The translations under genes were made by a program, and so were the position numbers. Under the pieces are notes generated by a model that saw only the letters and a program-made list of their open reading frames with translations, searched no databases and was not told where the DNA came from. A stretch of DNA of 64,000 bases, taken from Paracoccus sp. MBLB3053 (lineage in GTDB: Bacteria; Pseudomonadota; Alphaproteobacteria; Rhodobacterales; Rhodobacteraceae). Positions 25,386-34,000 of this stretch are shown here, one piece after another; the first letter of the stretch is position 1, and each line of letters opens with the position of its first letter. The stretch covers positions 166,501-230,500 of the forward strand of contig NZ_JAVQLW010000005.1 of the NCBI RefSeq assembly GCF_031822435.1, read 5' to 3'.

Positions 25386-26396
25386 ATGATTGCAGGACAA
25401 GCAAGCAGACGCGCATTCATTTCCGGCGTCGCAGGTTACATCGGAAGCCATGCTGCCTTGTGTTTCTTGGACGCAGGTTGGCAAGTGATCGGCATAGACG
25501 ACTTGTCGACCGGGCATGTCGGGTGCGTTCCGATGGGTGTCGTCTTTCATCAGTCTGGAGTGAGCGACCCCGAAACGGCGGCGCTTCTCGCGCAGAGCCC
25601 ACCCGATGTGGTGCTGCATTTTGCCGCCAAGACCAGCATAGACGAATCGATTGCCGCGCCGGGCAGCTATTACGAAACCAATACCGGGCAGGCGGCGCGG
25701 TTCTTCGAGGCGGCTGCGCGCGCGGGGGTTGCGAACATCGTCCATTCCTCGACGGCGGCGGTCTATGGCGAGGCCGGTGACCAGCCGGTAGATGAAGGTT
25801 TCCGGCTGCGACCGGCATCCCCCTATGGCCGCTCGAAACTGGCCGCCGAATGGGCACTTTCCGATACCTGTCGCGCGACCGGCATGCGGCATGTCATCCT
25901 GCGCTATTTCAATGTCGCTGGTGCCGATCCGCTTTGCCGCTCGGGGCCGCGAGGCGGCGCGCAGCACCTGATCAAGGTCGTGGCCGAAGCGGCAGTCGGG
26001 CTGCGCGATAGGGTCCGGATCAACGGCACCGATTACGCGACCCCCGATGGCACCGCGATCCGGGACTATGTCCATGTATCGGATCTTGTCCGCGCGCATC
26101 TTTCGGCGGCCGAATACTTGCTGGCCGGAGGGGGCAGCGTGACGCTGAATTGTGGCTGCGGACGGGGCTATTCCGTGCGCGAGGTGATCGATGCCACTCT
26201 GGCTCTGGATCTGCATCGCTTCGCGGTCACGGATGCCGCACGGCGACCCGGCGACGTCGCCCGGATCGTCGCAAACTCCTCGCGCATGATGGACTTGCTG
26301 AACTGGACGCCGAGCCACGACCGGCTCGAGACGATTCTTGAGACCTCGGTCGCCTGGGAACAGGCGATGTTGAACCGGGCTCGAGCAGCGTCTTGA
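25386..26396 (+). CDS. galE: UDP-glucose 4-epimerase-type sugar epimerase
   Basis: A 336-residue short-chain-dehydrogenase-type epimerase, most likely interconverting UDP-glucose and UDP-galactose (or the N-acetyl forms) for polysaccharide synthesis. The NAD motif is SGVAGYIGSHAA (GxxGxxG kept), the catalytic set is Ser in VHSSTAAVYGE and Tyr-Lys in SPYGRSKLAAE, followed by LRYFNVAGA and IRDYVHVSDL. ATG 25386 puts the Rossmann strand at the normal place; ATG 25359 and an extension to 25146 are possible but unsupported. It overlaps the next gene by 4 bp. Confidence 0.88.
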   Translation: MIAGQASRRAFISGVAGYIGSHAALCFLDAGWQVIGIDDLSTGHVGCVPMGVVFHQSGVSDPETAALLAQSPPDVVLHFAAKTSIDESIAAPGSYYETNTGQAARFFEAAARAGVANIVHSSTAAVYGEAGDQPVDEGFRLRPASPYGRSKLAAEWALSDTCRATGMRHVILRYFNVAGADPLCRSGPRGGAQHLIKVVAEAAVGLRDRVRINGTDYATPDGTAIRDYVHVSDLVRAHLSAAEYLLAGGGSVTLNCGCGRGYSVREVIDATLALDLHRFAVTDAARRPGDVARIVANSSRMMDLLNWTPSHDRLETILETSVAWEQAMLNRARAAS

Positions 26397-27514
26397 AATC
26401 TTCCGGGCCCCTGGTCTCGGTGGTGGTGCCGGCATTCAATGCCGAGGCGACGCTTGCGAGGACACTCGCCAGCGTCCTGCGCCAGAGCCATCAAACGCTC
26501 GAGTTGCTGGTGGTCGATGACGGCTCGACAGATCGCACGGCGCAGATCGCCGCCGATCTGGCGCAGGCTGATCCACGGCTGCGCGTCATCCGCAAGGAGA
26601 ACGGCGGAGTGGCAAGCGCCCGGAATGCGGCGCTTGCAGAAGCGCGGGGGAACTATATCGCCTGGCTCGATGCCGACGACCTGTGGCATCCTGACAAGCT
26701 TGCCCGTCAGCTTGCCTGCCTTGCTGCTTCAGGCGAGCTGCCTGCCTTCGTCTATTCCGGCTATCGGATGATCGATGCAGATGACGTCATCATACCTGCA
26801 CATCGGCCCCTGAGCGACCTGAGTGGTGACACGCTTTGCCTGCAAATGGCCACAAATTTTTTCAGCAATGTCAGCAGTGTTCTAACCAGAACGTCGTTTG
26901 TTCGCGCTTTGGGGGGGCACGACATCCGGTTGCGGGGATGGGGGGTCGAGGGGGCCGAGGACCTGCTGATGCAATTGCGGTTGATGCGCTTCGGTCCTGC
27001 GCTATGTTGCCGAGAAGCGCTGGTGGGCTACCGGATGCATCAGGCGAACATGTCACGAGCATACAGTCGTGCTGCGGCCTCGAATCTGAGGGTGCTCCGG
27101 ATGGTCGCGCGGGAATACCCTGCCGTGCCGGCCTGGGTGCGTGACCTTGCCTGCGCCCGCGTCGTGGGATTCGTTCCGCTGATCGCCCTTGCCGGCAGCC
27201 CGATCGCGGCGCTGCGGCTGTTTCTTGAGCTGATGCAGGGACAGCCCGCGGCGACCGCGGCGATGGGGCTGCGTGTGCTCATGCACGGTTTGCGTCACGG
27301 CCGCGGGGCAGGCGGCGCGGTCGACCCCGCCCTTGGCCAGGATTTTGCCAGTGCCGACCCGAGAACCGCAATCTGGGCCGCTCCGATCCTTCTTTCGCCA
27401 AGCCATGAACGGCGTCTGCGCGACGCTGACCAGCAAGTTGGGCGCGCCCTGCGCCGCCATGTCCTCTCCGATGTGAGTGTGCCAAAAGGGATCGAGAGGA
27501 GACGGCACCCGTGA
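26393..27514 (+). CDS. Family 2 glycosyltransferase
   Basis: A 373-residue GT-A-fold enzyme. The start of the fold is PLVSVVVPAFNAEATLARTLASVL, the first nucleotide-sugar Asp is VVDDGSTD, and the metal-binding motif is WLDADDLWHPDKL near residue 92. The acceptor half includes GWGVEGAEDLLMQLRLM. It starts at a TTG that overlaps the galE stop (TTGA) and its end overlaps the ABC exporter start by 4 bp, so the three genes form one operon. Donor and acceptor sugars are unknown. Confidence 0.88.
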   Translation: MKSSGPLVSVVVPAFNAEATLARTLASVLRQSHQTLELLVVDDGSTDRTAQIAADLAQADPRLRVIRKENGGVASARNAALAEARGNYIAWLDADDLWHPDKLARQLACLAASGELPAFVYSGYRMIDADDVIIPAHRPLSDLSGDTLCLQMATNFFSNVSSVLTRTSFVRALGGHDIRLRGWGVEGAEDLLMQLRLMRFGPALCCREALVGYRMHQANMSRAYSRAAASNLRVLRMVAREYPAVPAWVRDLACARVVGFVPLIALAGSPIAALRLFLELMQGQPAATAAMGLRVLMHGLRHGRGAGGAVDPALGQDFASADPRTAIWAAPILLSPSHERRLRDADQQVGRALRRHVLSDVSVPKGIERRRHP

Positions 27515-29268
27515 CCTCGACCATTCCTCCCGAGCCCGTCGATAAGGGGTCAACGCTTCGGGCGACATACGAACTGTCGAAAGTCTTCGGTCGTCAACGC
27601 TGGTTGGTCGTTCTTGTGATCATGCTGGGGACAGCCGTCGCGCTCGCCGAAACGCTAAGCGTCGGACTTGCCGTCATGCTGCTTTTTGCGATCCTGGATC
27701 AGGGCGGGCAAATCCTGGCGGCGGGCGGGGTCCTCGCCCTCCTTTACACCCGCCTTGTCGCAATTGTCGGGACAAGCCCGCCACTGATCGGTGCCGCCTT
27801 CTTTGGCCTGATCCTGTGCCAGGCAGCGCTGAGCTATGCCAATGAGGCGCTGCTGGGCGTCACGCTGAACCGGCTTGCCGAGCGGATGCGCGACGTCCTG
27901 CACGCACGTCTTGTGACGACACCCTATCGGGTCATCCAGAAGCGCGACCCGGCAGCACTCATGCACAGCCTTGGTACCGAGACCTGGAATGTCAGCGATG
28001 CCTACCTCAGCGTCGCACGGATGGCGGTCGATCTATGCGCAATGACGGTGTTTGCCGCAGGCATGGTGATGCTGTCCTGGAAGGTCGCTGTGATCGCGGT
28101 CGCGGGCGGAATCGTGTCGCTTGGCCTGCTGCGTCGGGTCATGCGCCCTGCCGAGCGGCTGAGCAAAGCCACGCTTAGCGCGCATCACAGCATGGCCCAT
28201 CGGATGCTCGTCAGCCTGACCGGGATGCGGACTTTGCGTGTCTTCGCGCGGGAGGAGGATCTGCTGCACCGCTTTGGCGAGGCTTCGCGCAACTTGCGCG
28301 CGGCGGCGGCACGAATGGAACTGCTTCGCGCGCTTTCGGGCCCACTCAGCCAGGTTCTGGGGGCGGGTATTCTGATCCTCGTCGCCCTCAGCGCCACTTG
28401 GATGAATGTTGACCCGGCTCTGGTGATCGCCGAAGCATTGCTGCTGCTGCGGTTGCAGCCTTATCTTACGGATTTCCTGGCAAACCGTGTCGCGCTGCAG
28501 GCCTCATCTGCCGCGATCCGCGAGATGAATGCCGCGCTCGGCACATTTACCACCATGCCCGAAACAGGCAGCGCTGACTGGCCAGATCGTGGACCGGGCG
28601 GAGAAATCCGTTTCGAAAACGTGACGTTCAGCCATACTGAGACGGGCTTGGCGGAATTGCGCGATCTGAATTTCTCAATTCCCCTCGATGGCTGCACGCT
28701 CATCGATGGGCCAAGCGGATCGGGAAAGACCACCGTGCTCAACCTTCTGCTGCGCCTCTATCAACCCGATGCCGGCCGAATAACGGTGAAGGGCGTCGAC
28801 CTTCTTTCATTGTCGAGGGAGCTCTGGCTGCGTCGGATGAGTGTGGCGGGGCAGGATGTGGAACTGATCGAAGGAACAGTGGGCGAAAATATTCGATTTG
28901 GCCGACCCGACGCCCCTTCCGAACGGATGAGCGAGATCTGCGAAGCAGTCGAGATCCTTGACGTCATCGAGGCACTGCCCCAAGGCTTCGACACGCCGAT
29001 CGGCGCCGCCGGTTCGAGCCTTTCTGGCGGGCAGCGGCAACGGCTTGGACTTGCGCGCGCGCTGATCCGTGACCCCGAGATCCTGATCCTGGATGAGTCG
29101 ATGAGCGCGCTGGAGCCAGAACGCGAGGATCGGATTCATCGCCGGATTCGCGACCTGATGGCCGGGCGAACGCTCATTCTGGTCAGCCATCGGCCCGAAG
29201 TGCGGAAATGGGCAGATCGGATCGTCACCCTGCGCGGCACGGAAAATCACCCCTTCGCCGTAGCCTGA
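27511..29268 (+). CDS. ABC exporter, fused membrane and ATPase domains (MsbA/flippase type)
   Basis: A 585-residue half-transporter that would act as a dimer. About six helices span residues 30-320, then the ATPase: Walker A GPSGSGKTT, signature LSGGQRQRLGLARAL, Walker B ILILDESMSAL, switch LVSHRPE. Such proteins flip lipid-linked or lipid substrates; in this position, between glycosyltransferases, export of a lipid-linked glycan is likely. The start is GTG 27511, overlapping the GT2 gene. The 3' end overlaps the convergent glycosyltransferase gene by 22 bp. Confidence 0.9.
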   Translation: MTSTIPPEPVDKGSTLRATYELSKVFGRQRWLVVLVIMLGTAVALAETLSVGLAVMLLFAILDQGGQILAAGGVLALLYTRLVAIVGTSPPLIGAAFFGLILCQAALSYANEALLGVTLNRLAERMRDVLHARLVTTPYRVIQKRDPAALMHSLGTETWNVSDAYLSVARMAVDLCAMTVFAAGMVMLSWKVAVIAVAGGIVSLGLLRRVMRPAERLSKATLSAHHSMAHRMLVSLTGMRTLRVFAREEDLLHRFGEASRNLRAAAARMELLRALSGPLSQVLGAGILILVALSATWMNVDPALVIAEALLLLRLQPYLTDFLANRVALQASSAAIREMNAALGTFTTMPETGSADWPDRGPGGEIRFENVTFSHTETGLAELRDLNFSIPLDGCTLIDGPSGSGKTTVLNLLLRLYQPDAGRITVKGVDLLSLSRELWLRRMSVAGQDVELIEGTVGENIRFGRPDAPSERMSEICEAVEILDVIEALPQGFDTPIGAAGSSLSGGQRQRLGLARALIRDPEILILDESMSALEPEREDRIHRRIRDLMAGRTLILVSHRPEVRKWADRIVTLRGTENHPFAVA

Positions 29269-30362
29269 CCACTGTCTGGCAGTCGGCTGCGGCGCTCCAT
29301 GACCGCCGGGTTCTCGGTGTAGAGCACATTGAATTCCTGCAGCCCGAACAGCCGACGCAGCCGTTGATAGTTGCGGGGCCTGAATGCCCAGATCACGAAT
29401 TGCCGAGTTTCGGCGTTCCATTGGTCAACGATGGCATTGGCCGTGTTCTGTCGCGCCCAGGTGCCCGGCTCTTCGAAACGGGTCTGCTCGCCGCGAAGTG
29501 CTTGCCAGATCCGGGGATCGTCGACCCCCATCTTTTGGAAATAGCGGTCGAGCCAATCCAGGAAGATGGGGCGGGCCGCCGCGTCGCCGCCGCTTGCAGA
29601 GGCCAGGGCGCAGGCTGATGCCTCATGCTGCCGGTAGAAGTCCAGGACTTCGTCGATCGCGATCACCGGGAAGGACAGGAAGATCTTGAAGTAGAAGGCC
29701 TGGTCTTCGTAAAGCGTCCGAAAGGAATCCTCGAAACCGCCGATCTGCAGAAGCGGGGCGCGGCGGATCAGCAGGCTGCATATTCCCGGCACGCCGGCCC
29801 CATGGCTTTCAAGATATTGGATGACGAGTTCTGGCGGTTGCAGGACCATGCCCGGGGGAACGCCCAGATCATTTCGCAGGTCCATCGATCGCCAGGGCCG
29901 GAACCGGGATTGGTTCTTGCGGTTCCAGCTTGACCAGTAAAGGGTAGGGGACATGGACATCGCCACTTCGGGATGCGTCTCCATCACCGCCACATGTCGT
30001 TCAAGGCGCTCGGGCAGCCAGATGTCATCGGCGTCAAGCAGCGCGATGTATTCCCCGCGGGCGAGCGCGATCCCGGCATTGCGCGATGCGCTCATGCCGC
30101 GGTTCTCGTGCCCCGGATGATCGGTGTAGCGGATCCTGTGCGGCTCGCGGGCGGCGTAGTCCCTGGCGATCTGCGTGGCGCTGTCATCGCTTCCGTCATC
30201 GACCAGGATCAACTCCCAGTTTTCATAGCTTTGCGCCCTGACGCTTTCGATTGCCTGGACAATGTGGGTTTCACCATTGAGGAAGATGATGACGCAGGAA
30301 ACGAGAGGGCCATTGCAGGCTCGCGCGACCGGCCTAATGGCGGGGTGGATCGATTCCGTCAT
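29247..30362 (-). CDS. Family 2 glycosyltransferase
   Basis: A 371-residue GT-A glycosyltransferase. Landmarks are LVSCVIIFLNGETHIVQAIESV, LVDDGSDDSATQ, and the metal site ALLDADDIWLPERL near residue 114. The GGFEDSFRTLYEDQAFYFKI segment is the acceptor-side region typical of such enzymes. It is transcribed toward the ABC exporter, with a 22-bp 3' overlap, and away from the methyltransferase gene, sharing the 219-bp divergent space 30363-30581. The sugar specificity cannot be inferred. Confidence 0.88.
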   Translation of the reverse strand: MTESIHPAIRPVARACNGPLVSCVIIFLNGETHIVQAIESVRAQSYENWELILVDDGSDDSATQIARDYAAREPHRIRYTDHPGHENRGMSASRNAGIALARGEYIALLDADDIWLPERLERHVAVMETHPEVAMSMSPTLYWSSWNRKNQSRFRPWRSMDLRNDLGVPPGMVLQPPELVIQYLESHGAGVPGICSLLIRRAPLLQIGGFEDSFRTLYEDQAFYFKIFLSFPVIAIDEVLDFYRQHEASACALASASGGDAAARPIFLDWLDRYFQKMGVDDPRIWQALRGEQTRFEEPGTWARQNTANAIVDQWNAETRQFVIWAFRPRNYQRLRRLFGLQEFNVLYTENPAVMERRSRLPDSGQATAKG

Positions 30363-30581
30363 GGGATTTGAATCGTCATCAGCCGAACCCTGAGCGCCCT
30401 TGGGCCAATACCCTGCAGGCTATCCAGCACGGTTTTGCCGCGCAATCTCTGATCCGCGAAGATTGGAAAACTGGAAATTCCGATTGCACGAAAACTGAGA
30501 CGCGCACAAAAATGGATAATTCCTTCGAGCCGGGACATTCCATCGATCCCGACTTGCCGCTTGCCTTGATGTAAACTTCGA

Positions 30582-31421
30582 TTGGGCGACACCTTATTCG
30601 GGGCTGGATTGTTGCGAGACAAGATCACTGACGCTGGTCCAAACCAAAGCTTCTCGGCGAAATTGATCGCCTGGGCCGAAAAGACGGCGATGCGACTGCC
30701 CGAACCGATCGTCTTCAGGCTGCGGGCGGTGCGCAATGGCCGTCCCTGGGTCACCCGCCCGGGAAAGGTGCGCATGGGGCAGTTGCGCCGCCTTGAGCCG
30801 TTCAGCCGGATGTATGGCTGGGATCGCGGCACGCCGGTCGATCGCTATTACATCGAGGCCTTTCTCAAGGAACATTCCGGGCGGATTGCCGGCCGGGTGC
30901 TGGAAATTTCGGAAAATACCTATACCTACCGTTTCGGTGGCACGGCGGTGACCAGCAGCGATGTGCTGCATTACGACAACCCCTCGCCACCTGCGACCAT
31001 CACCGGCGATCTGACCGACGCGCCACATATCCCGTCCGACAGCTTCGACTGTGTCATCATCACGCAGACGCTGATGCTCATCTATGATGTGCCGGCGGCA
31101 CTCCGCACCATCCACCGGATTCTCAAGCCGGGGGGAACGGTTCTTGTAACCCAGGCAGGGCTGAGCCAGATTGCCGATCCGGAATGGCGCCATACCTGGT
31201 ATTGGGGCTTCACGCAGGCTTCGTCCCAGCGACTGTTCCAGGATGCCTTTCCCGGTGGCTGGGTTGAGGCGCGTGCCTATGGCAACATGCTTTCAACCAT
31301 CGCCTTTCTGGCAGGGCTGGGGTTCGAAGAGCTCGACAAGCGTGAACTCGATCATGTCGATCCGGACTACCAGATGCTGATCGGAGTGATCGCGACGAAG
31401 GCCGGCGGCCCCCCGGCGTGA
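30582..31421 (+). CDS. SAM-dependent methyltransferase-like protein (type 11)
   Basis: A protein of up to 279 residues. A pre-domain segment (GQLRRLEPFSRMYGWDRGTPVDRYYIEAFL) is shared by methyltransferases found in glycan clusters. A Rossmann methyltransferase core follows: RVLEIS in the SAM-loop position, FDCVIITQTLMLIYD, and HRILKPGGTVLVTQ. The usual ExGxGxG glycine loop is degenerate here (EISENTYTYRFGG), so activity is not certain. The start is uncertain: TTG 30582 gives the longest form, TTG 30609 follows a better purine run, and ATG 30690 is possible. It overlaps the deacetylase gene by 4 bp. Confidence 0.8.
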   Translation: MGDTLFGAGLLRDKITDAGPNQSFSAKLIAWAEKTAMRLPEPIVFRLRAVRNGRPWVTRPGKVRMGQLRRLEPFSRMYGWDRGTPVDRYYIEAFLKEHSGRIAGRVLEISENTYTYRFGGTAVTSSDVLHYDNPSPPATITGDLTDAPHIPSDSFDCVIITQTLMLIYDVPAALRTIHRILKPGGTVLVTQAGLSQIADPEWRHTWYWGFTQASSQRLFQDAFPGGWVEARAYGNMLSTIAFLAGLGFEELDKRELDHVDPDYQMLIGVIATKAGGPPA

Positions 31422-32464
31422 CGCATTCCCTTCGCGCTTATCTGCGGATCTTGAAATGGAGGCTCGCATTTCGCAGGCTCTTCGCATCGAAACGCGGTGG
31501 GCTTATCCTGCTCTATCACCGCGTCCATGATTGCGGGGCCGATCCGTGGAGGATGGCCGTGCGCCCCGAGAGTTTCGACCGGCAGATGGCGGTGCTAGGC
31601 CGCCTCGGGCTTGCATCGAACGTCAGCGAGCTTGCAGAGCATCTCGCACAGGATACGCCGGGCGCGCCGCGCATCGCGGTCAGTTTCGATGACGGTTATG
31701 TCGACAACAAGGATGCCGCGCTGCCGATCCTTGAACGCTACGGGGTGCCTGCGACCTTCTACATCACCAGCGGCGCAATCGGTCACGCGGACGCATTCTG
31801 GTGGGATCGGCTGCACCGGATCTTTCTTGAAGAACCTCGGCTGCCCCGCGACCTTGCGCTGACGTTTGCAGATGGGCGGACCTTTCAGTGGTGCCTGGGT
31901 GCCGAGGCCGCGGCGGGGCCGGACCTGCTTGCAGCCTGCAAGGCATGGTCTGCCGATCTCAATGCGCCTTCTGGTCCACGGCAGCGGCTGATGCGCACGC
32001 TTTGGGAAATGCTGGAACCGCTCGAAGCTGCCGAGCGTCAGCCGATCCTGCAGGAACTTGACCGCTGGTCTGGAACTGCGCCACCGGCCGATGAGCGACC
32101 GATGACCAAGGCGGAACTGCGCGAATTCGCGCGATCGCCACTGGTCGAGATCGGGGGACATACCCGCAATCACGTTGACCTGGGCAGAGTTGCGCCCGAG
32201 GTCGCGACCCGCGAAATTGCCGAAGACCGCCAGGCACTGCGGGATCTGACCGGGCAGGATCTGCGCAGTTTCGCGCTGCCCTTCGGCAGGATGGGCCGGG
32301 ATACACGCGACTTGATCCTAAAGGCGGGCTACAGCTCGGCGACGACCAGCAGGTCCGGCCGCTGTGAGCCGGGGAGTGATCTCATGCAATTGCCTCGGCT
32401 TCAGGTCGAAGAGATGCCGATCTGGATGTTCGAGTCGCTTATAAGTGCCGTTGCAGGGCGTTGA
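31418..32464 (+). CDS. Polysaccharide deacetylase family protein (NodB-like)
   Basis: A 348-residue CE4-type enzyme that would remove acetyl groups from an N-acetylated glycan. The metal-binding motifs are SFDDGYVDN (Asp-Asp) and the HTRNH histidine pair, with YHRV at the start and a FALPFGRMG segment in the motif-3 position. There is no clear signal peptide, unlike many exported deacetylases, so it may act on a lipid-linked precursor inside the cell or be exported otherwise. The start GTG 31418 overlaps the methyltransferase stop (GTGA). Confidence 0.86.
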   Translation: MTHSLRAYLRILKWRLAFRRLFASKRGGLILLYHRVHDCGADPWRMAVRPESFDRQMAVLGRLGLASNVSELAEHLAQDTPGAPRIAVSFDDGYVDNKDAALPILERYGVPATFYITSGAIGHADAFWWDRLHRIFLEEPRLPRDLALTFADGRTFQWCLGAEAAAGPDLLAACKAWSADLNAPSGPRQRLMRTLWEMLEPLEAAERQPILQELDRWSGTAPPADERPMTKAELREFARSPLVEIGGHTRNHVDLGRVAPEVATREIAEDRQALRDLTGQDLRSFALPFGRMGRDTRDLILKAGYSSATTSRSGRCEPGSDLMQLPRLQVEEMPIWMFESLISAVAGR

Positions 32465-32506
32465 GTCGGGCGCGATGCCGCGGACATGCTGAACGGAGGA
32501 TCGAGG

Positions 32507-34000
32507 ATGAAACATGGCGCGGCAGGGTTTTCGACAGGTCCGGTCCTGGCCGAGTGCCGGTTGCGCATGGTTTATATCATCATCGGCGCAATGCTCTTGT
32601 GCTGGCCGCCCATCGCGACCGGGGATGTCTTCATCTTCTCGGATACGAAAAGCTTTCTAAAGGGGGGTGAGGTCATCCCCCGAATGATCCTGGACAGGCT
32701 GGACGCGCTTTCCTTTGTTCACAAACATGATGTCCCCGCAGTCCAGGGCGACGGCCCCTTTGAACTTGCCGAGGATGCAGAGGATGGCGCGCCGAAATTC
32801 GTGCGCTCCTTTATCTATTCGCTCGTTGCGTATGGATCGGTGACGATTGGCGGACCGATCGCGCTGTCGTTTTTGCAGGCGGTGCTCGTCATGACGATGG
32901 TGCTGCAGGTCGTTGACCGCGAAGTCCTGGCGCGCCCCGCCTTCATGCTGGTGGGGGGCGTCGTTCTGGCGCTTACCAGCTCTGTCGCGATCTATACGTC
33001 GCTGCTTCTGCCGGACATCCTTGCGGCGTTGATCGTTCTGCATGCGATTGTTGTTGCGGTGCATTTCGATCGGATGGGGCGATGGTCGAGGATCATCAGC
33101 ACGGCGCTTGCCTGCTTCGCGGTCGCGTCTCACTACGGAAACCCGCCGCTTGCAATGGCCCTTTACGGGGCGACAGCAATCTATCTGTGCATCCGGCGGC
33201 GACTGGCTTGGGTCAGGGTTCTGGCACTGGTGCTGCCGGTGCTTTTCTCGCCGGTCGCGAACCTTGCCGCAAGCAATGCAGCGCTTGAGACGACAAGCGT
33301 TTCGCCGCTGCGCCTGCCGATCCTGTTGGCCCGCTCGATCGGAGATGGACCGGGGCTGTGGTATCTGCAAGAGGTCTGTCCCGAGGCCGATCTGGCCTTC
33401 TGCCGGCTGTTTGGCGGCCATATTCCCGAGAACATGTATGACATGCTTTGGGGGGACGAGGGGATCCGGAGCCTGACAGAGCAGGAGATGCAGGAAATCC
33501 GGGACGAGGAGTTCAAGATTCTCTTCCTCGTCTTTCGCGCCTATCCGATCGCCCAGTTCGAAGCCATCTTCGGAAACGCCATTCGGCAAATCTTCATGGT
33601 GGGTACTACCGATCTTGAAGTGGCCGACCATCTGGATGCAGGCTTCGATTCGGTCGAGGCGGGAAACGAGGCGGGTGTGCAGCTCCTGCGGTTCTACGAT
33701 CGGTTCTTGCCGTTCACCACCCTGTTTTCGCTTCTGTTGCTTGCCTCGCTTGTTGTGCTGCGCCGCAAGAGAGAAGGGGCCGACCGAGACTTCGCCGAGA
33801 CGCTTGCCCTGCTTGTGGCCGGCCTGGTGATGAACGCCCTGATTTTCGGAGGGCTTTCTGCACCCGTTGATCGCTACCAGACACGGATCGTCTGGCTTAT
33901 CGAACTGTTCGCGCTGTTGGAACTTGCCCGTCTTTTCCTTTGGCCCAGCCAGGAGCCGGAAAGGATTGAGACCCGAGGGCCGACCCCGGATCAGGCCTGA
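32507..34000 (+). CDS. Multi-spanning membrane protein of the polysaccharide island
   Basis: About 497 residues with roughly nine predicted helices (first near residues 20-38, others across 85-250 and 390-475) and a large soluble loop between about 270 and 390. An acidic segment follows the first helix (IFSDTKSFLKGGE). The topology recalls GT-C glycosyltransferases or polymerases, but I cannot name a family. The start at ATG 32507 is favoured by GGAGG seven bases upstream; ATG 32486 is the alternative. Its 3' end overlaps the convergent flavoprotein gene by 104 bp. Confidence 0.75.
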   Translation: MKHGAAGFSTGPVLAECRLRMVYIIIGAMLLCWPPIATGDVFIFSDTKSFLKGGEVIPRMILDRLDALSFVHKHDVPAVQGDGPFELAEDAEDGAPKFVRSFIYSLVAYGSVTIGGPIALSFLQAVLVMTMVLQVVDREVLARPAFMLVGGVVLALTSSVAIYTSLLLPDILAALIVLHAIVVAVHFDRMGRWSRIISTALACFAVASHYGNPPLAMALYGATAIYLCIRRRLAWVRVLALVLPVLFSPVANLAASNAALETTSVSPLRLPILLARSIGDGPGLWYLQEVCPEADLAFCRLFGGHIPENMYDMLWGDEGIRSLTEQEMQEIRDEEFKILFLVFRAYPIAQFEAIFGNAIRQIFMVGTTDLEVADHLDAGFDSVEAGNEAGVQLLRFYDRFLPFTTLFSLLLLASLVVLRRKREGADRDFAETLALLVAGLVMNALIFGGLSAPVDRYQTRIVWLIELFALLELARLFLWPSQEPERIETRGPTPDQA

